32,090 nt of DNA from Bacteroides sp. (GTDB lineage: Bacteria; Bacteroidota; Bacteroidia; Bacteroidales; Muribaculaceae): the NCBI GenBank assembly GCA_014802105.1, contig JAAVCX010000013.1:1-32090 (forward strand). The letters are read 5' to 3'. A model generated the notes under the pieces. That model had not been told where the DNA came from, made no database searches, and saw only the letters and a program-made list of their open reading frames with translations. The position numbers were made by a program, and so were the translations under genes. This document shows positions 15,155-23,003 of the stretch, one piece after another. Every line of letters starts with the position of its first letter. Position 1 is the stretch's first letter.

Positions 15155-15204
15155 GATAAAGCCTGTATGTCACGTGAAGACATACAGGCTTTATCTGTTT
15201 TTTT
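15155..15204 (+). terminator. Terminator of tRNA-Pro
   Basis: GATAAAGCCTGTATGTC (15155-15171) pairs perfectly with GACATACAGGCTTTATC (15179-15195), a 17-base-pair stem with a 7-base loop, followed by TG and seven T (15198-15204). It starts seven bases after the tRNA. Confidence 0.93.
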
Positions 15205-15257
15205 ACACCATGCGTGAACTCGGTGTCATCGTAAAAAGAACATTATATAGCTTCAGT

Positions 15258-15788
15258 TCAGGGATGTGAGGTGGCTCGGGAAAATGAGTAGTTGCAGATA
15301 CCGCCGTCAGAAGTATCGGCATAATACTCAATTCTATACTCATATCGGCCCTTTTTTATCTTAGGTTGATCGGGAAGCAGGATTCTGAATGTTTTTGTAG
15401 TGCCGTTACGACACACTATTTCTTCGGGGTTAATGCGCCCGTTGACAATTGTTGTCAATGGCAGATTATCCTTGGCTCTTTCCTCGATGGTCTCAGGCTC
15501 GGGATAGTAATTGATTCCATCAACGATAACTGATAGACGGTGTACCAGGAAGGTGTCGCCGCCGTTTTTTGGCGAAACTGTGCCTGTGAGCTCCGAGGCA
15601 ACATAATCGAGAGAGACATTCCTGTAGTTTTGTATCATTCCGAGCGATTCTATTTTTCCTGATGACTCGAGGATGGAATCAGCATTTGCAACGGTGGGCG
15701 AAGTCTCCCCCTCGGCACAGCCTTCAGCCTTGGCGTAGCTGAAGACAGATATTATAATGATAGCAAAGATGAATGAAAACCGTTTCAT
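15258..15788 (-). CDS. Hypothetical secreted protein
   Basis: A 176-residue protein I do not recognise. The N-terminus MKRFSFIFAIIIISVFSYAK is a clear signal peptide, with likely cleavage after AKA (about residue 21), so it should be exported to the periplasm or beyond. A Cys follows at residue 24, but the preceding AEG is a poor lipobox, so a lipoprotein is less likely. The mature part is mostly predicted strand, with a terminal region (GRYEYRIEYYAD) that could form a beta sandwich; a few Cys residues might pair. It is alone on its strand, with tRNA-Pro downstream in opposite orientation and AT-rich DNA upstream. Confidence 0.7.
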   Translation of the reverse strand: MKRFSFIFAIIIISVFSYAKAEGCAEGETSPTVANADSILESSGKIESLGMIQNYRNVSLDYVASELTGTVSPKNGGDTFLVHRLSVIVDGINYYPEPETIEERAKDNLPLTTIVNGRINPEEIVCRNGTTKTFRILLPDQPKIKKGRYEYRIEYYADTSDGGICNYSFSRATSHP

Positions 15789-16151
15789 AAAACTCAGTAT
15801 TTTTTATAAGTTACTCTTAAGAATTAAACGTCAATATGTTTTTTATCAGTAACATTAAAGTGATTTCACAAAAATAATGATAATATTTAATGGAAGTGTC
15901 ATTTATGGTTGAAAAATACACTTGAGATAGGCGATTATTTTTCAATTGATATGATTAAAGTGGGGGATTATATTCTCCGGAGTTAAAAAGATAGATCAAA
16001 AAATACATAGTTCGGAAAATATAAATACCGGGAATGTTATAAATTTTTCGCTAAGATCTAACGATATGGGCCCTCCACAGAGCCGGATAGATTTTTGATG
16101 GCGGGAGAGTAGGGGACGGGGCGAGAGGAGTGGCCAAAATACGGGACGGTG
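15789..16151. other. AT-rich non-coding gap upstream of the secreted-protein gene and guaA
   Basis: No gene is visible. Most of it is AT-rich, unlike the GC-rich genes around. A minus-strand TATTTTTG (plus-strand CAAAAATA 15869-15876) matches the -7 consensus and could serve the secreted-protein gene, but I see no TTG at the right distance. The guaA promoter begins right after this stretch. Confidence 0.5.
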
Positions 16152-16182
16152 TTGCGTGGAGTCGTAAAAATTAGTAACTTTG
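16152..16182 (+). promoter_or_regulatory. Promoter of guaA
   Basis: TTG at 16152-16154, a 20-base spacer, then TAACTTTG at 16175-16182, a full match to the Bacteroidetes promoter form. The start codon of guaA is 25 bases after the -7 box, so the 5' leader is very short and holds no guanine riboswitch. Confidence 0.85.
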
Positions 16183-16207
16183 CCCCATACGTATCAAGAA
16201 AATATTT

Positions 16208-17731
16208 ATGCAGGAAAAAATCATCATTCTCGACTTTGGCTCCCAGACCACACAGCTCATCGGACGCCGTGTGCGTGAACTTGGCGAGTATTGCGAGATC
16301 GTTCCCTACAACAAGTTTCCCTACGATGATCCCTCGGTCATCGGCGTGATTCTCTCGGGCTCCCCTTTCTCGGTCTATGACGAGAAAGCGTTCCGGGCCG
16401 AGCTCTCGCGTCTGCGCGGCCATCTGCCCGTGCTCGGTATCTGCTATGGAGCCCAGTTCATAGCCTATACCTCGGGTGGCAGTGTTGAGCCGGCCCCCTC
16501 GCGAGAGTATGGACGTGCCCACCTCTCGACCATCGACTCGGCCGATCCCCTGATGAAGGAGATCCCCGTAGGGTCGCAGGTGTGGATGAGCCACGGCGAC
16601 ACTATCACCTCGATCCCCGAGAATTTCCACACAATCGCCTCGACCGACAAGGTTGCCATCGCCGCCTATAAGGTCGACGGAGAGCCTACCTGGGGAGTGC
16701 AGTTCCACCCCGAGGTCTACCACTCGGAGTGTGGCACACAGTTGCTCCGCAACTTCGTGGTAGACATCTGTGGCGGCAAGCGCGACTGGACAGCCGAGTC
16801 GTTTATCGAGTCGACAGTCAAGGCTCTGCGCGAGCAGCTTGGCGACGACAAGGTCGTGCTCGGCCTCAGCGGTGGCGTCGACTCCTCGGTAGCCGCCGTG
16901 CTTCTCAACCGCGCCATCGGCAAGAATCTCACCTGTATCTTTGTCGACCACGGCATGTTGCGCAAGGATGAGTTCCGCAATGTGCTCCACGACTACGAGT
17001 GTCTCGGCCTCAATGTGATCGGAGTCGATGCCTCCGAGAAGTTCTTCAGCGAACTTGCCGGAGTCACCGAGCCCGAGCGCAAACGCAAGATCATCGGCAA
17101 AGGCTTCATCGATGTCTTCGACGAAGAAGCCCACAAGATCAAGGATGTCAAATGGCTCGCCCAGGGCACTATCTACCCCGACTGCATAGAGTCGCTCTCT
17201 ATCACCGGCACCACCATCAAGAGCCACCACAATGTGGGCGGTCTCCCCGAGAAGATGAACCTCAAGCTCTGCGAGCCTCTGCGTCTGCTCTTCAAGGACG
17301 AAGTGCGTTCGGTGGGTCGTCAGCTCGGCATGCCTGAACACCTGATCAAGCGCCACCCCTTCCCCGGCCCCGGACTGGCTGTGCGCATCCTCGGCGACAT
17401 CACCCCCGAGAAAGTGCGCATCCTTCAGGAAGCCGACGACATCTTCATACAGGGTCTGCGCGACTGGGATCTCTATGACAAAGTCTGGCAGGCCGGCGCC
17501 ATTCTGCTCCCCGTTCAGAGCGTAGGCGTGATGGGCGACGAGCGCACCTACGAGCGAGCCATCGCCCTGCGTGCAGTCACCTCTACCGACGCCATGACAG
17601 CCGACTGGGCCCATCTCCCCTACGACTTCATGGCCAAGGTGAGCAACGACATCATCAACAAGGTCAGAGGCGTCAACCGCGTCTGCTACGACATCTCCTC
17701 CAAGCCACCGGCAACAATCGAGTGGGAGTGA
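16208..17731 (+). CDS. guaA: GMP synthase (glutamine-hydrolysing)
   Basis: A 507-residue two-domain enzyme converting XMP, glutamine and ATP to GMP in de novo purine synthesis. The N-terminal class I amidotransferase domain (about 4-185) has the nucleophile Cys79 in GICYGAQ and the His167/Glu169 pair in FHPEVYHSE. The ATP pyrophosphatase domain carries the P-loop SGGVDSSVA (221-229), and the C-terminal dimerisation domain ends in KPPATIEWE, the normal terminus. Length and motifs are complete. It has its own promoter. The hairpin after its stop is oriented better for the opposite strand, so its own terminator is unclear. Confidence 0.98.
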   Translation: MQEKIIILDFGSQTTQLIGRRVRELGEYCEIVPYNKFPYDDPSVIGVILSGSPFSVYDEKAFRAELSRLRGHLPVLGICYGAQFIAYTSGGSVEPAPSREYGRAHLSTIDSADPLMKEIPVGSQVWMSHGDTITSIPENFHTIASTDKVAIAAYKVDGEPTWGVQFHPEVYHSECGTQLLRNFVVDICGGKRDWTAESFIESTVKALREQLGDDKVVLGLSGGVDSSVAAVLLNRAIGKNLTCIFVDHGMLRKDEFRNVLHDYECLGLNVIGVDASEKFFSELAGVTEPERKRKIIGKGFIDVFDEEAHKIKDVKWLAQGTIYPDCIESLSITGTTIKSHHNVGGLPEKMNLKLCEPLRLLFKDEVRSVGRQLGMPEHLIKRHPFPGPGLAVRILGDITPEKVRILQEADDIFIQGLRDWDLYDKVWQAGAILLPVQSVGVMGDERTYERAIALRAVTSTDAMTADWAHLPYDFMAKVSNDIINKVRGVNRVCYDISSKPPATIEWE

Positions 17732-17762
17732 CGTAAAGAGTGCTCAATACATTCGATTAACT

Positions 17763-17811
17763 ATAAAAACAGTCGTTTAAATTCATAATAACAGGAATTT
17801 AAACGACTGTT
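17763..17811 (-). terminator. 17-base-pair hairpin before the R-M genes, minus-strand terminator form
   Basis: AACAGTCGTTTAAATTC (17768-17784) pairs perfectly with GAATTTAAACGACTGTT (17795-17811). On the plus strand no T run follows, but on the minus strand the stem is followed by five T (plus-strand A 17765-17769, partly inside the stem). It could act in both directions: weakly for guaA, and better for a minus-strand transcript coming out of the restriction gene. Confidence 0.55.
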
Positions 17812-17888
17812 ATTAATCTACCTCTCATTGGCTGTGTCAAATTGATTACCTTCTGATTTTCCCAATTTTATATTGCAAATCTAAGTAT

Positions 17889-18722
17889 ATGGCGAAAAAG
17901 AATCAGTCTAAAAGACTTACAAGACAACATAAAGACTCTCATGGAGTCATCGGTATATTTGGGAAAGAGGCAAAACAGCACGACATCACAGTCGGACAGG
18001 TGTCTCAATCAGTTCTTACTCAACTGACAATTGATTTTCCTACATTATCATTCAGATATAGAGACAGCATACGCAAGGAAGAAATAAATCTGGCACTGCA
18101 GAAGGTTGATAAAGAGTTAGGGCAAACACTATTTGTGCCTAATTCCAGTATAATTCCCGATGGAGGCATAATAGAGGTAAAGGATGACTATGATGAATGG
18201 CGCGTTGTACTCGTTTCAGAAGCAAAACATCAAGGTAAAGATATTGAAAACATACTGGCAGGAAAATTGGTCGGAAAAAATAATGACCAGGATTTGATGG
18301 CTGCTGGTAATGCTATTGAGAGATCTCACAAAAACATTTCGGAAATAGCTAATTTTATGTTGGGAGAGTCACACTTCCCGTATGTTCTTTTTCTTGAGGG
18401 CTCTAATTTCCTGACGGAGACAATCAGCATTACCCGTCCCGACGGGCGAGTGGTTGTCCTTGAATATAATTCCGGAATGCTCAATAGATTAGATCGACTG
18501 ACGGCCGCTAATTATGGATTGCCTATAAATACAAATTTATGCAAAAATAGATTTGTTCGACATCGAGATAAGACCATAATGCTGCAAGCAGCCTCTATTT
18601 ATACGCAAGGAAAGGGAGAGCGATGGTCGTCGGAACACATGTTTAGTATTATGATGGAAATTGCCAGAACATCGATGCAGGTTTTATTTAGCGATTTGTT
18701 TTATCAGCTTCAGAATAAGTAA
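17889..18722 (+). CDS. ecoRIR: Type II restriction endonuclease, EcoRI homologue (expected site GAATTC)
   Basis: A 277-residue protein with the same length and register as EcoRI. Recalled EcoRI landmarks fall at identical numbers: the catalytic residues Asp91 (in PDGGIIEVKDD), Glu111 and Lys113 (in SEAKHQGKDI), and the recognition residues Glu144, Arg145 (in GNAIERSHKN) and Arg200. Other shared blocks include GVIGIFG (19-25) and LSFRYRDSI (53-61). The enzyme should act as a homodimer cutting G^AATTC in unmodified DNA. The start ATG 17889 (MAKKNQSKRLTRQH) matches the EcoRI N-terminus. The gene is visibly AT-richer than its flanks, which suggests horizontal gain. The methyltransferase follows 10 bases later. 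A weak TTATATTG box at 17868-17875 may be its promoter. Confidence 0.96.
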   Translation: MAKKNQSKRLTRQHKDSHGVIGIFGKEAKQHDITVGQVSQSVLTQLTIDFPTLSFRYRDSIRKEEINLALQKVDKELGQTLFVPNSSIIPDGGIIEVKDDYDEWRVVLVSEAKHQGKDIENILAGKLVGKNNDQDLMAAGNAIERSHKNISEIANFMLGESHFPYVLFLEGSNFLTETISITRPDGRVVVLEYNSGMLNRLDRLTAANYGLPINTNLCKNRFVRHRDKTIMLQAASIYTQGKGERWSSEHMFSIMMEIARTSMQVLFSDLFYQLQNK

Positions 18723-18732
18723 GGATACTTTT

Positions 18733-19740
18733 ATGGCACGTAAGGCAACAAATATGACTTTGCACAAGGCGAAGAGTTCCAAAAGTGATGAGTTCTACAC
18801 ATTGCTTGAAGATATTGAGCGTGAGCTGGAGTTCTATAAGGATTGTTTTCGCGATAAAACAGTTTATTGCAACTGCGATAATCCAATGGAGAGTAATTTT
18901 TTCAAATATTTCTTCAATAATTTCGAGTCGTTAGGATTAAAGAAACTTATCTCTTCCTACTATGTTCCCAATGCACAGACACTTTTTGACGAGTCTGTGT
19001 CTGAGCATGGTGGTTATGTTGAATGTACTTCAGACGATCTCAACACCGATATTGCTGATTTGCCATGCAGGCCGTTCAGTGGTGACGGTGATTTCAGAAG
19101 TCAGGAATGTGTCACATTGTTGAAGCAGGCCGATATAATTGTAACCAATCCGCCTTTCTCGCTTTTTAGGGAACATATCTCACAGATAGCCCGCTACAAT
19201 AAAGACTTTCTGATTATCGGAAATATTAATGCTATTACATATCAGGAGGTTTTTCATTTGATTCAATCAAACAAGGCATGGCTGGGTGTACATCTCGGGA
19301 GAGGTATTTCAGGCTTTAAGGTACCCGATCATTATGAGATGTATGGAACAGAAACATATATAGCCGATAATGGAGATCGGATTATTTCTCCGAATAATTG
19401 TCTCTGGCTAACAAATCTTGATGTTAAATCTCGACATAATCTATTGAAACTTACAAAAGTCTATAATGGCAATGAGGGCCTTTATCCCAAGTTTGACAAT
19501 TTTAATGGAATTAATGTCAATAAGACTCAGGATATTCCGATGGATTATGACGGAGTCATAGGTGTGCCTATAACTTTTCTGCATAAATACAATCCATCAC
19601 AGTTTGAGATCATTAGATTTAGAAAAGGTGATGATGGCAAAGATCTCTCGATCAATGGCAAATGCCCTTATTTCAGGATTTTGATAAAGAATAAACAGCC
19701 GATCAAAGATTCTGCTATCAGTTCGTCGTTATTCGCGTGA
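18733..19740 (+). CDS. ecoRIM: Adenine-specific DNA methyltransferase, M.EcoRI homologue
   Basis: A 335-residue N6-adenine methyltransferase that would protect GAATTC by methylating the inner adenine, using S-adenosylmethionine. The catalytic motif NPPF sits at residues 139-142 in DIIVTNPPFSLFRE. Further matches to M.EcoRI as I recall it are the N-terminal LHKAKSSKSDEFYT, SNFFKYF (54-60), SGDGDFRS (116-123), DIPMDYDGVIGVPITF and the end CPYFRILIKNK. About ten extra residues follow the usual end. The frame is open back to 18661 inside the endonuclease gene, but ATG 18733 gives the family N-terminus (MARKATN) and is chosen. It is AT-rich like its partner and lies 10 bases downstream, so they are likely co-transcribed. 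Confidence 0.95.
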   Translation: MARKATNMTLHKAKSSKSDEFYTLLEDIERELEFYKDCFRDKTVYCNCDNPMESNFFKYFFNNFESLGLKKLISSYYVPNAQTLFDESVSEHGGYVECTSDDLNTDIADLPCRPFSGDGDFRSQECVTLLKQADIIVTNPPFSLFREHISQIARYNKDFLIIGNINAITYQEVFHLIQSNKAWLGVHLGRGISGFKVPDHYEMYGTETYIADNGDRIISPNNCLWLTNLDVKSRHNLLKLTKVYNGNEGLYPKFDNFNGINVNKTQDIPMDYDGVIGVPITFLHKYNPSQFEIIRFRKGDDGKDLSINGKCPYFRILIKNKQPIKDSAISSSLFA

Positions 19741-19870
19741 TGCTTTAGTCTGTCATGTTGAGAGGGAGGGCAAACATCTCTCGCGGTGGGGTGTTATACC
19801 CTTTGGAGGACTTGCCTTTTGTTGAGGTCTTGTTTCTGCCTTACAGATATATATAACTAAACTATAATAT

Positions 19871-21607
19871 ATGATAGAATTAAACGAACTACACTCTCCG
19901 GCCGATATCAAGGGGCTGGATAACCGGGAGCTTGAGCAGCTCAGCGATAAACTCAGGGAGGCGCTCCTGAAGAAACTTTCGGCCCACGGCGGTCATGTCG
20001 GCCCTAATCTGGGTGTCGTCGAGGCTACGGTGGCTCTCCACTATGTGTTTAACGCCCCCGAAGATCAGATGGTGTTTGATGTCTCCCATCAGAGCTATGT
20101 CCACAAGATGCTCACCGGCCGCATCGGGGCCTTTATCGATCCCGCGCGCTATGATGAGGTGACAGGCTATACATCGCCCGGCGAGAGCGATTATGACCTC
20201 TTTGAGATAGGCCACACCTCCACTTCGATCTCTCTTGCCACAGGTCTGGCCAAGGCCCGCGACATGAAGGGGGGCCATCAGAATGTCATAGCTTTTATCG
20301 GCGACGCCTCGCTCGGCGGAGGCATGGCGCTCGAGGGTCTCGACTATGCTCCCACTCTCGGATCCAATATAATTATTGTGGTCAATGATAACCAGATGTC
20401 GATAGCCGAAAATCACGGAGCGCTCTACGGTCACCTCGCACGTTTGCGCGAGACCGACGGCCAGGCGCCCGACAATATCTTCAAGGCTCTCGGCTATGAG
20501 TATGTCTACGTCAAGGAGGGCAACGACATAGAGCGGTTGATCGACGCTTTCAGCAAAGTCAAGGATGCCGACCACGCCGTGGTGGTACACATCAACACCA
20601 TGAAAGGTCAGGGCCTCCCGGTGGCCGAGGTCAACAAGGAGAACTTCCACTTCGCGGGCCCGTTTGACCTCAAGACCGGTGCGCCCCTTCATGGAGGAAG
20701 TTCCGAGAGCTATACCGATATGTTTGCCGAGCGCATGCTTGCCCATATCGAAGATAACAGCGAGGTAGCTGTGCTGACCGCCGGCACTCCCGGCGCCTTC
20801 GGCTTCAGCGAGTCGCGTCGTCTCAGAGCCGGTAAACAATTCATCGATGTCGGCATCGCCGAGCAGGACTGTGTCACCATGGCCGCCGGTCTTGCCAAGG
20901 GAGGCACACGTCCCGTGATGGGTGTCGTGGCAACCTTCTTCCAGCGAGCCTACGATCAGCTCAGCCACGATGTCGGTATCAACAATCTGCCGGCGGTGTT
21001 TGTGGAGTTCTATCCCGGCATGTTCGGCATGAACGATGTCACTCATCTTGGCTTCTTCGATGTGGCCATGGTCTCCAATATCCCCAATATCGTGATGCTC
21101 TCGGCCACCAACGCCGAGGAGTATCAGGCCATGATAGATATGGCCGTCGCCCAGACCTCCCATCCTATTGTCATCAGGACTCCCGGCGGGGCAGTGCGTC
21201 ACAGCGACCGTCCCGTCGACACTGACTTCTTCCGCTACGAGGTGGTCGAGCGCGGCGAGGAGATCGCTGTCATAGCCGAGGGCGCGATGTTTGCACGTGC
21301 CTCCGAGGCTGTCGACTTGCTCAGGAAACAGGGCCTGAAGCCTACGTTGATCAATCCGCGCATACTCTCGTCGGTCGACAAGAAGTGTCTTGACTCGCTG
21401 GCCGGTTACCGCCATGTAGTGACTGTCGAGGATGGTATCGTCGACGGCGGTTTCGGACAGAAGGTCGCCGCCTATCTCTCTCCCCGCGGTGTCAAAGTCA
21501 CCTGTCTGGGACTTGCCAAAGAGTTTATCGACCGTTTCGATGTCAAGGAGCTCATGGAGGCAAACGGCCTGACGCCCGAGGCAATCGCCGCGACCGCCTG
21601 CAAGTAA
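19871..21607 (+). CDS. Dxs-like transketolase-family enzyme (1-deoxyxylulose-5-phosphate synthase paralogue)
   Basis: A 578-residue thiamine-diphosphate enzyme with the Dxs domain order, shorter than typical Dxs (about 620-640). Retained: GGH (40-42), the cofactor region GDASLGGGMALEGLDYA ending in VVNDNQMS (144-177, with GDA in place of the usual GDG), His115, the catalytic glutamate Glu331 in VGIAEQD, and His392 in VTHLG. Changed: by my alignment to E. coli Dxs, the two arginines that hold the glyceraldehyde-phosphate phosphate (R420, R478) are Tyr381 and Gly439. It may therefore use another acceptor and not be the isoprenoid enzyme. It has no metabolic neighbours and is closed by its own terminator. 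Confidence 0.8.
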   Translation: MIELNELHSPADIKGLDNRELEQLSDKLREALLKKLSAHGGHVGPNLGVVEATVALHYVFNAPEDQMVFDVSHQSYVHKMLTGRIGAFIDPARYDEVTGYTSPGESDYDLFEIGHTSTSISLATGLAKARDMKGGHQNVIAFIGDASLGGGMALEGLDYAPTLGSNIIIVVNDNQMSIAENHGALYGHLARLRETDGQAPDNIFKALGYEYVYVKEGNDIERLIDAFSKVKDADHAVVVHINTMKGQGLPVAEVNKENFHFAGPFDLKTGAPLHGGSSESYTDMFAERMLAHIEDNSEVAVLTAGTPGAFGFSESRRLRAGKQFIDVGIAEQDCVTMAAGLAKGGTRPVMGVVATFFQRAYDQLSHDVGINNLPAVFVEFYPGMFGMNDVTHLGFFDVAMVSNIPNIVMLSATNAEEYQAMIDMAVAQTSHPIVIRTPGGAVRHSDRPVDTDFFRYEVVERGEEIAVIAEGAMFARASEAVDLLRKQGLKPTLINPRILSSVDKKCLDSLAGYRHVVTVEDGIVDGGFGQKVAAYLSPRGVKVTCLGLAKEFIDRFDVKELMEANGLTPEAIAATACK

Positions 21608-21633
21608 ACGGTTGTCTAAAACCGAGAATAGAT

Positions 21634-21690
21634 AAAAGAACGTGTGTTGATGCCCGTCGGGTGATCAACACACGTTCTTTTGTTTGTCTT
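21634..21690 (+). terminator. Terminator after the Dxs-like gene
   Basis: AAAAGAACGTGTGTTGAT (21634-21651) pairs perfectly with ATCAACACACGTTCTTTT (21664-21681), an 18-base-pair stem with a 12-base loop. The T run overlaps the stem base and continues into TGTTTGTCTT. Confidence 0.9.
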
Positions 21691-21739
21691 GTTGTTGTGG
21701 AATATTATCCTTGTTGCTATTAACTAAAATTAACAATCG

Positions 21740-21772
21740 GAGGGGGTAATTGTGAAAAAATATTTACCTTTG
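21740..21772 (+). promoter_or_regulatory. Promoter of the outer-membrane protein/lipoprotein pair
   Basis: TACCTTTG (21765-21772) is a full -7 match. A TTG lies at 21740-21742, giving a 22-base spacer, slightly longer than the 20 seen at other promoters here. The start codon is 57 bases downstream. Confidence 0.65.
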
Positions 21773-21829
21773 TGGCGCTAAGAAATTCAATAACTATTTA
21801 ATTCCTTTAATCTCTAAATCATTACATCT

Positions 21830-22396
21830 ATGAAAAAGTTATTCGCATGTCTTTGCGGACTGGCACTGTCACTCTCAGCGTTTGCACAGAAAGGTGAGTC
21901 GGCCGTAGGTCTGAGTCTCGGAGCAGCCCCCGTCATGGAGAGCGGCGTCAAAGCTACCAACTTCGGTCTGTCGGCTCGCTATCAGTATGGTATCACTGAT
22001 GCTCTGCGCGGTGAGGCTATCCTGGGCTATGATTTCAAGGACAAGGGTAAAAGCCTTTTTACTGTCGGTGTCAATGCTCACTATCTTTTCAGCGTAGGCG
22101 AGAAACTCAAGGTTTATCCTATCGTAGGTATAGGTTTTGCAAAGTTGAAAGGTGTCGCCAATCCTAATGTAGACTTTGATGAGGTGGAGCATGATAAAGC
22201 TCCTGACCATTATCATGGTGATGAATGTTATGATATGGTTTCATCAGGTTCTTCCGGCAAATTTTATTATAATGTAGGTGCGGGTGTGCAGTATCCTCTG
22301 ACCGACCGTCTGGCAGCCAATCTCGAGGTTAAGTATCAGGGTATCGATCACTTCAACCGTCTCCCCATCTCGATAGGTGTAACCTACAAGTTCTAA
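21830..22396 (+). CDS. Outer-membrane beta-barrel family protein
   Basis: A 188-residue protein with the signal peptide MKKLFACLCGLALSLSAFAQ (cleavage after AFA) and alternating strands typical of a small eight-stranded barrel such as the OmpA/OmpW/porin-like families: GLSARYQYGI, GEAILGYDF, VGVNAHYLF, FYYNVGAGVQYPL, ISIGVTYKF. The terminal Phe is the normal signal for barrel assembly. An acidic and His-rich loop (about 117-131, with HDKAPDHYHGDE) could bind metal or simply be a surface loop. Its specific role is unknown. A lipoprotein gene starts 4 bases after the stop, so they are very likely co-expressed. Confidence 0.82.
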   Translation: MKKLFACLCGLALSLSAFAQKGESAVGLSLGAAPVMESGVKATNFGLSARYQYGITDALRGEAILGYDFKDKGKSLFTVGVNAHYLFSVGEKLKVYPIVGIGFAKLKGVANPNVDFDEVEHDKAPDHYHGDECYDMVSSGSSGKFYYNVGAGVQYPLTDRLAANLEVKYQGIDHFNRLPISIGVTYKF

Positions 22397-22400
22397 AAAG

Positions 22401-22907
22401 ATGCTTAAGAAACTCTCGATCTTCGCTTTCCTCTTCGCCACTCTGATCGGTTTCAGCAGCTGTGGTGGCGATGATGATGATACTCTTTCGGGTTCATCCG
22501 GCGGTACATCCTCTTTTACTATAAATGGGAAGAAGACAGGTGAAATTCTTTATACCTTGTGTGAAAAAGGTCTTTATAATTCTGTAATTTTAGAGGCTCA
22601 TTTCAGTTATGATGACGACATGATGTCGTTTAATCTTTCCCTGCCTTTTAACTCCATCTCGGCTCTACAAAAGGATCTGGATATAACCGATGATATAAAT
22701 ATAACACGTTTTTATCCCAAGAATGGTGCTTTTATAGGTCATAAGTCTTACGAGTATATTGATGGATCGGCTGTTGTAAAGTCGGTATCATCAAAAGAGG
22801 TAGTTGTAAAATATAGTAATTTTAGATTCCTCCGCGAGTTAGGGGATGAAGAAGATACTTTTACGATTAACGGTACTATTTCCTATACGATCAATGAAGT
22901 TGACTAA
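22401..22907 (+). CDS. Lipoprotein with surface-export signal, unknown function
   Basis: A 168-residue protein with a signal peptide (MLKKLSIFAFLFATLIG) and a lipobox ending in FSSC, so Cys21 would be lipidated. The acidic run GGDDDD right after the Cys fits the lipoprotein export signal that sends Bacteroidetes lipoproteins to the cell surface. The rest is predicted beta-rich and shows no family I recognise. The coding start lies 4 bases after the barrel-protein gene, suggesting the two act together in the outer membrane. It is closed by a hairpin terminator shared with the convergent GH3 gene. Confidence 0.8.
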   Translation: MLKKLSIFAFLFATLIGFSSCGGDDDDTLSGSSGGTSSFTINGKKTGEILYTLCEKGLYNSVILEAHFSYDDDMMSFNLSLPFNSISALQKDLDITDDINITRFYPKNGAFIGHKSYEYIDGSAVVKSVSSKEVVVKYSNFRFLRELGDEEDTFTINGTISYTINEVD

Positions 22908-22931
22908 TTGTTAACTAATCGGAGTTATGAT

Positions 22932-22974
22932 AAACTGCGCCATAATCAAGAGGATTATGGCGCAGTTTCTTTAG
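22932..22974. terminator. Bidirectional terminator between lipoprotein and GH3 genes
   Basis: AAACTGCGCCATAATC (22932-22947) pairs perfectly with GATTATGGCGCAGTTT (22953-22968), a 16-base-pair stem with a 5-base loop, followed by CTTTAG on the plus strand. It lies between convergent genes; the plus-strand T content is moderate and the minus side is weaker. Confidence 0.85.
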
Positions 22975-23003
22975 TATTGTAAAGGGATGAATCCTGAGAG
23001 CAG

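Noticed and set aside
16208-16208. Possible guanine riboswitch for guaA
   Set aside because: The promoter lies only about 25 bases before the start codon, leaving no space for an aptamer.
18661-18732. Upstream extension of the methyltransferase into the endonuclease gene
   Set aside because: The added residues have no counterpart in M.EcoRI, and the family N-terminus begins at ATG 18733.
19889-21415. A 508-codon minus-strand open frame opposite the Dxs-like gene
   Set aside because: Antisense shadow of a gene with conserved thiamine-diphosphate motifs; no recognisable protein features.
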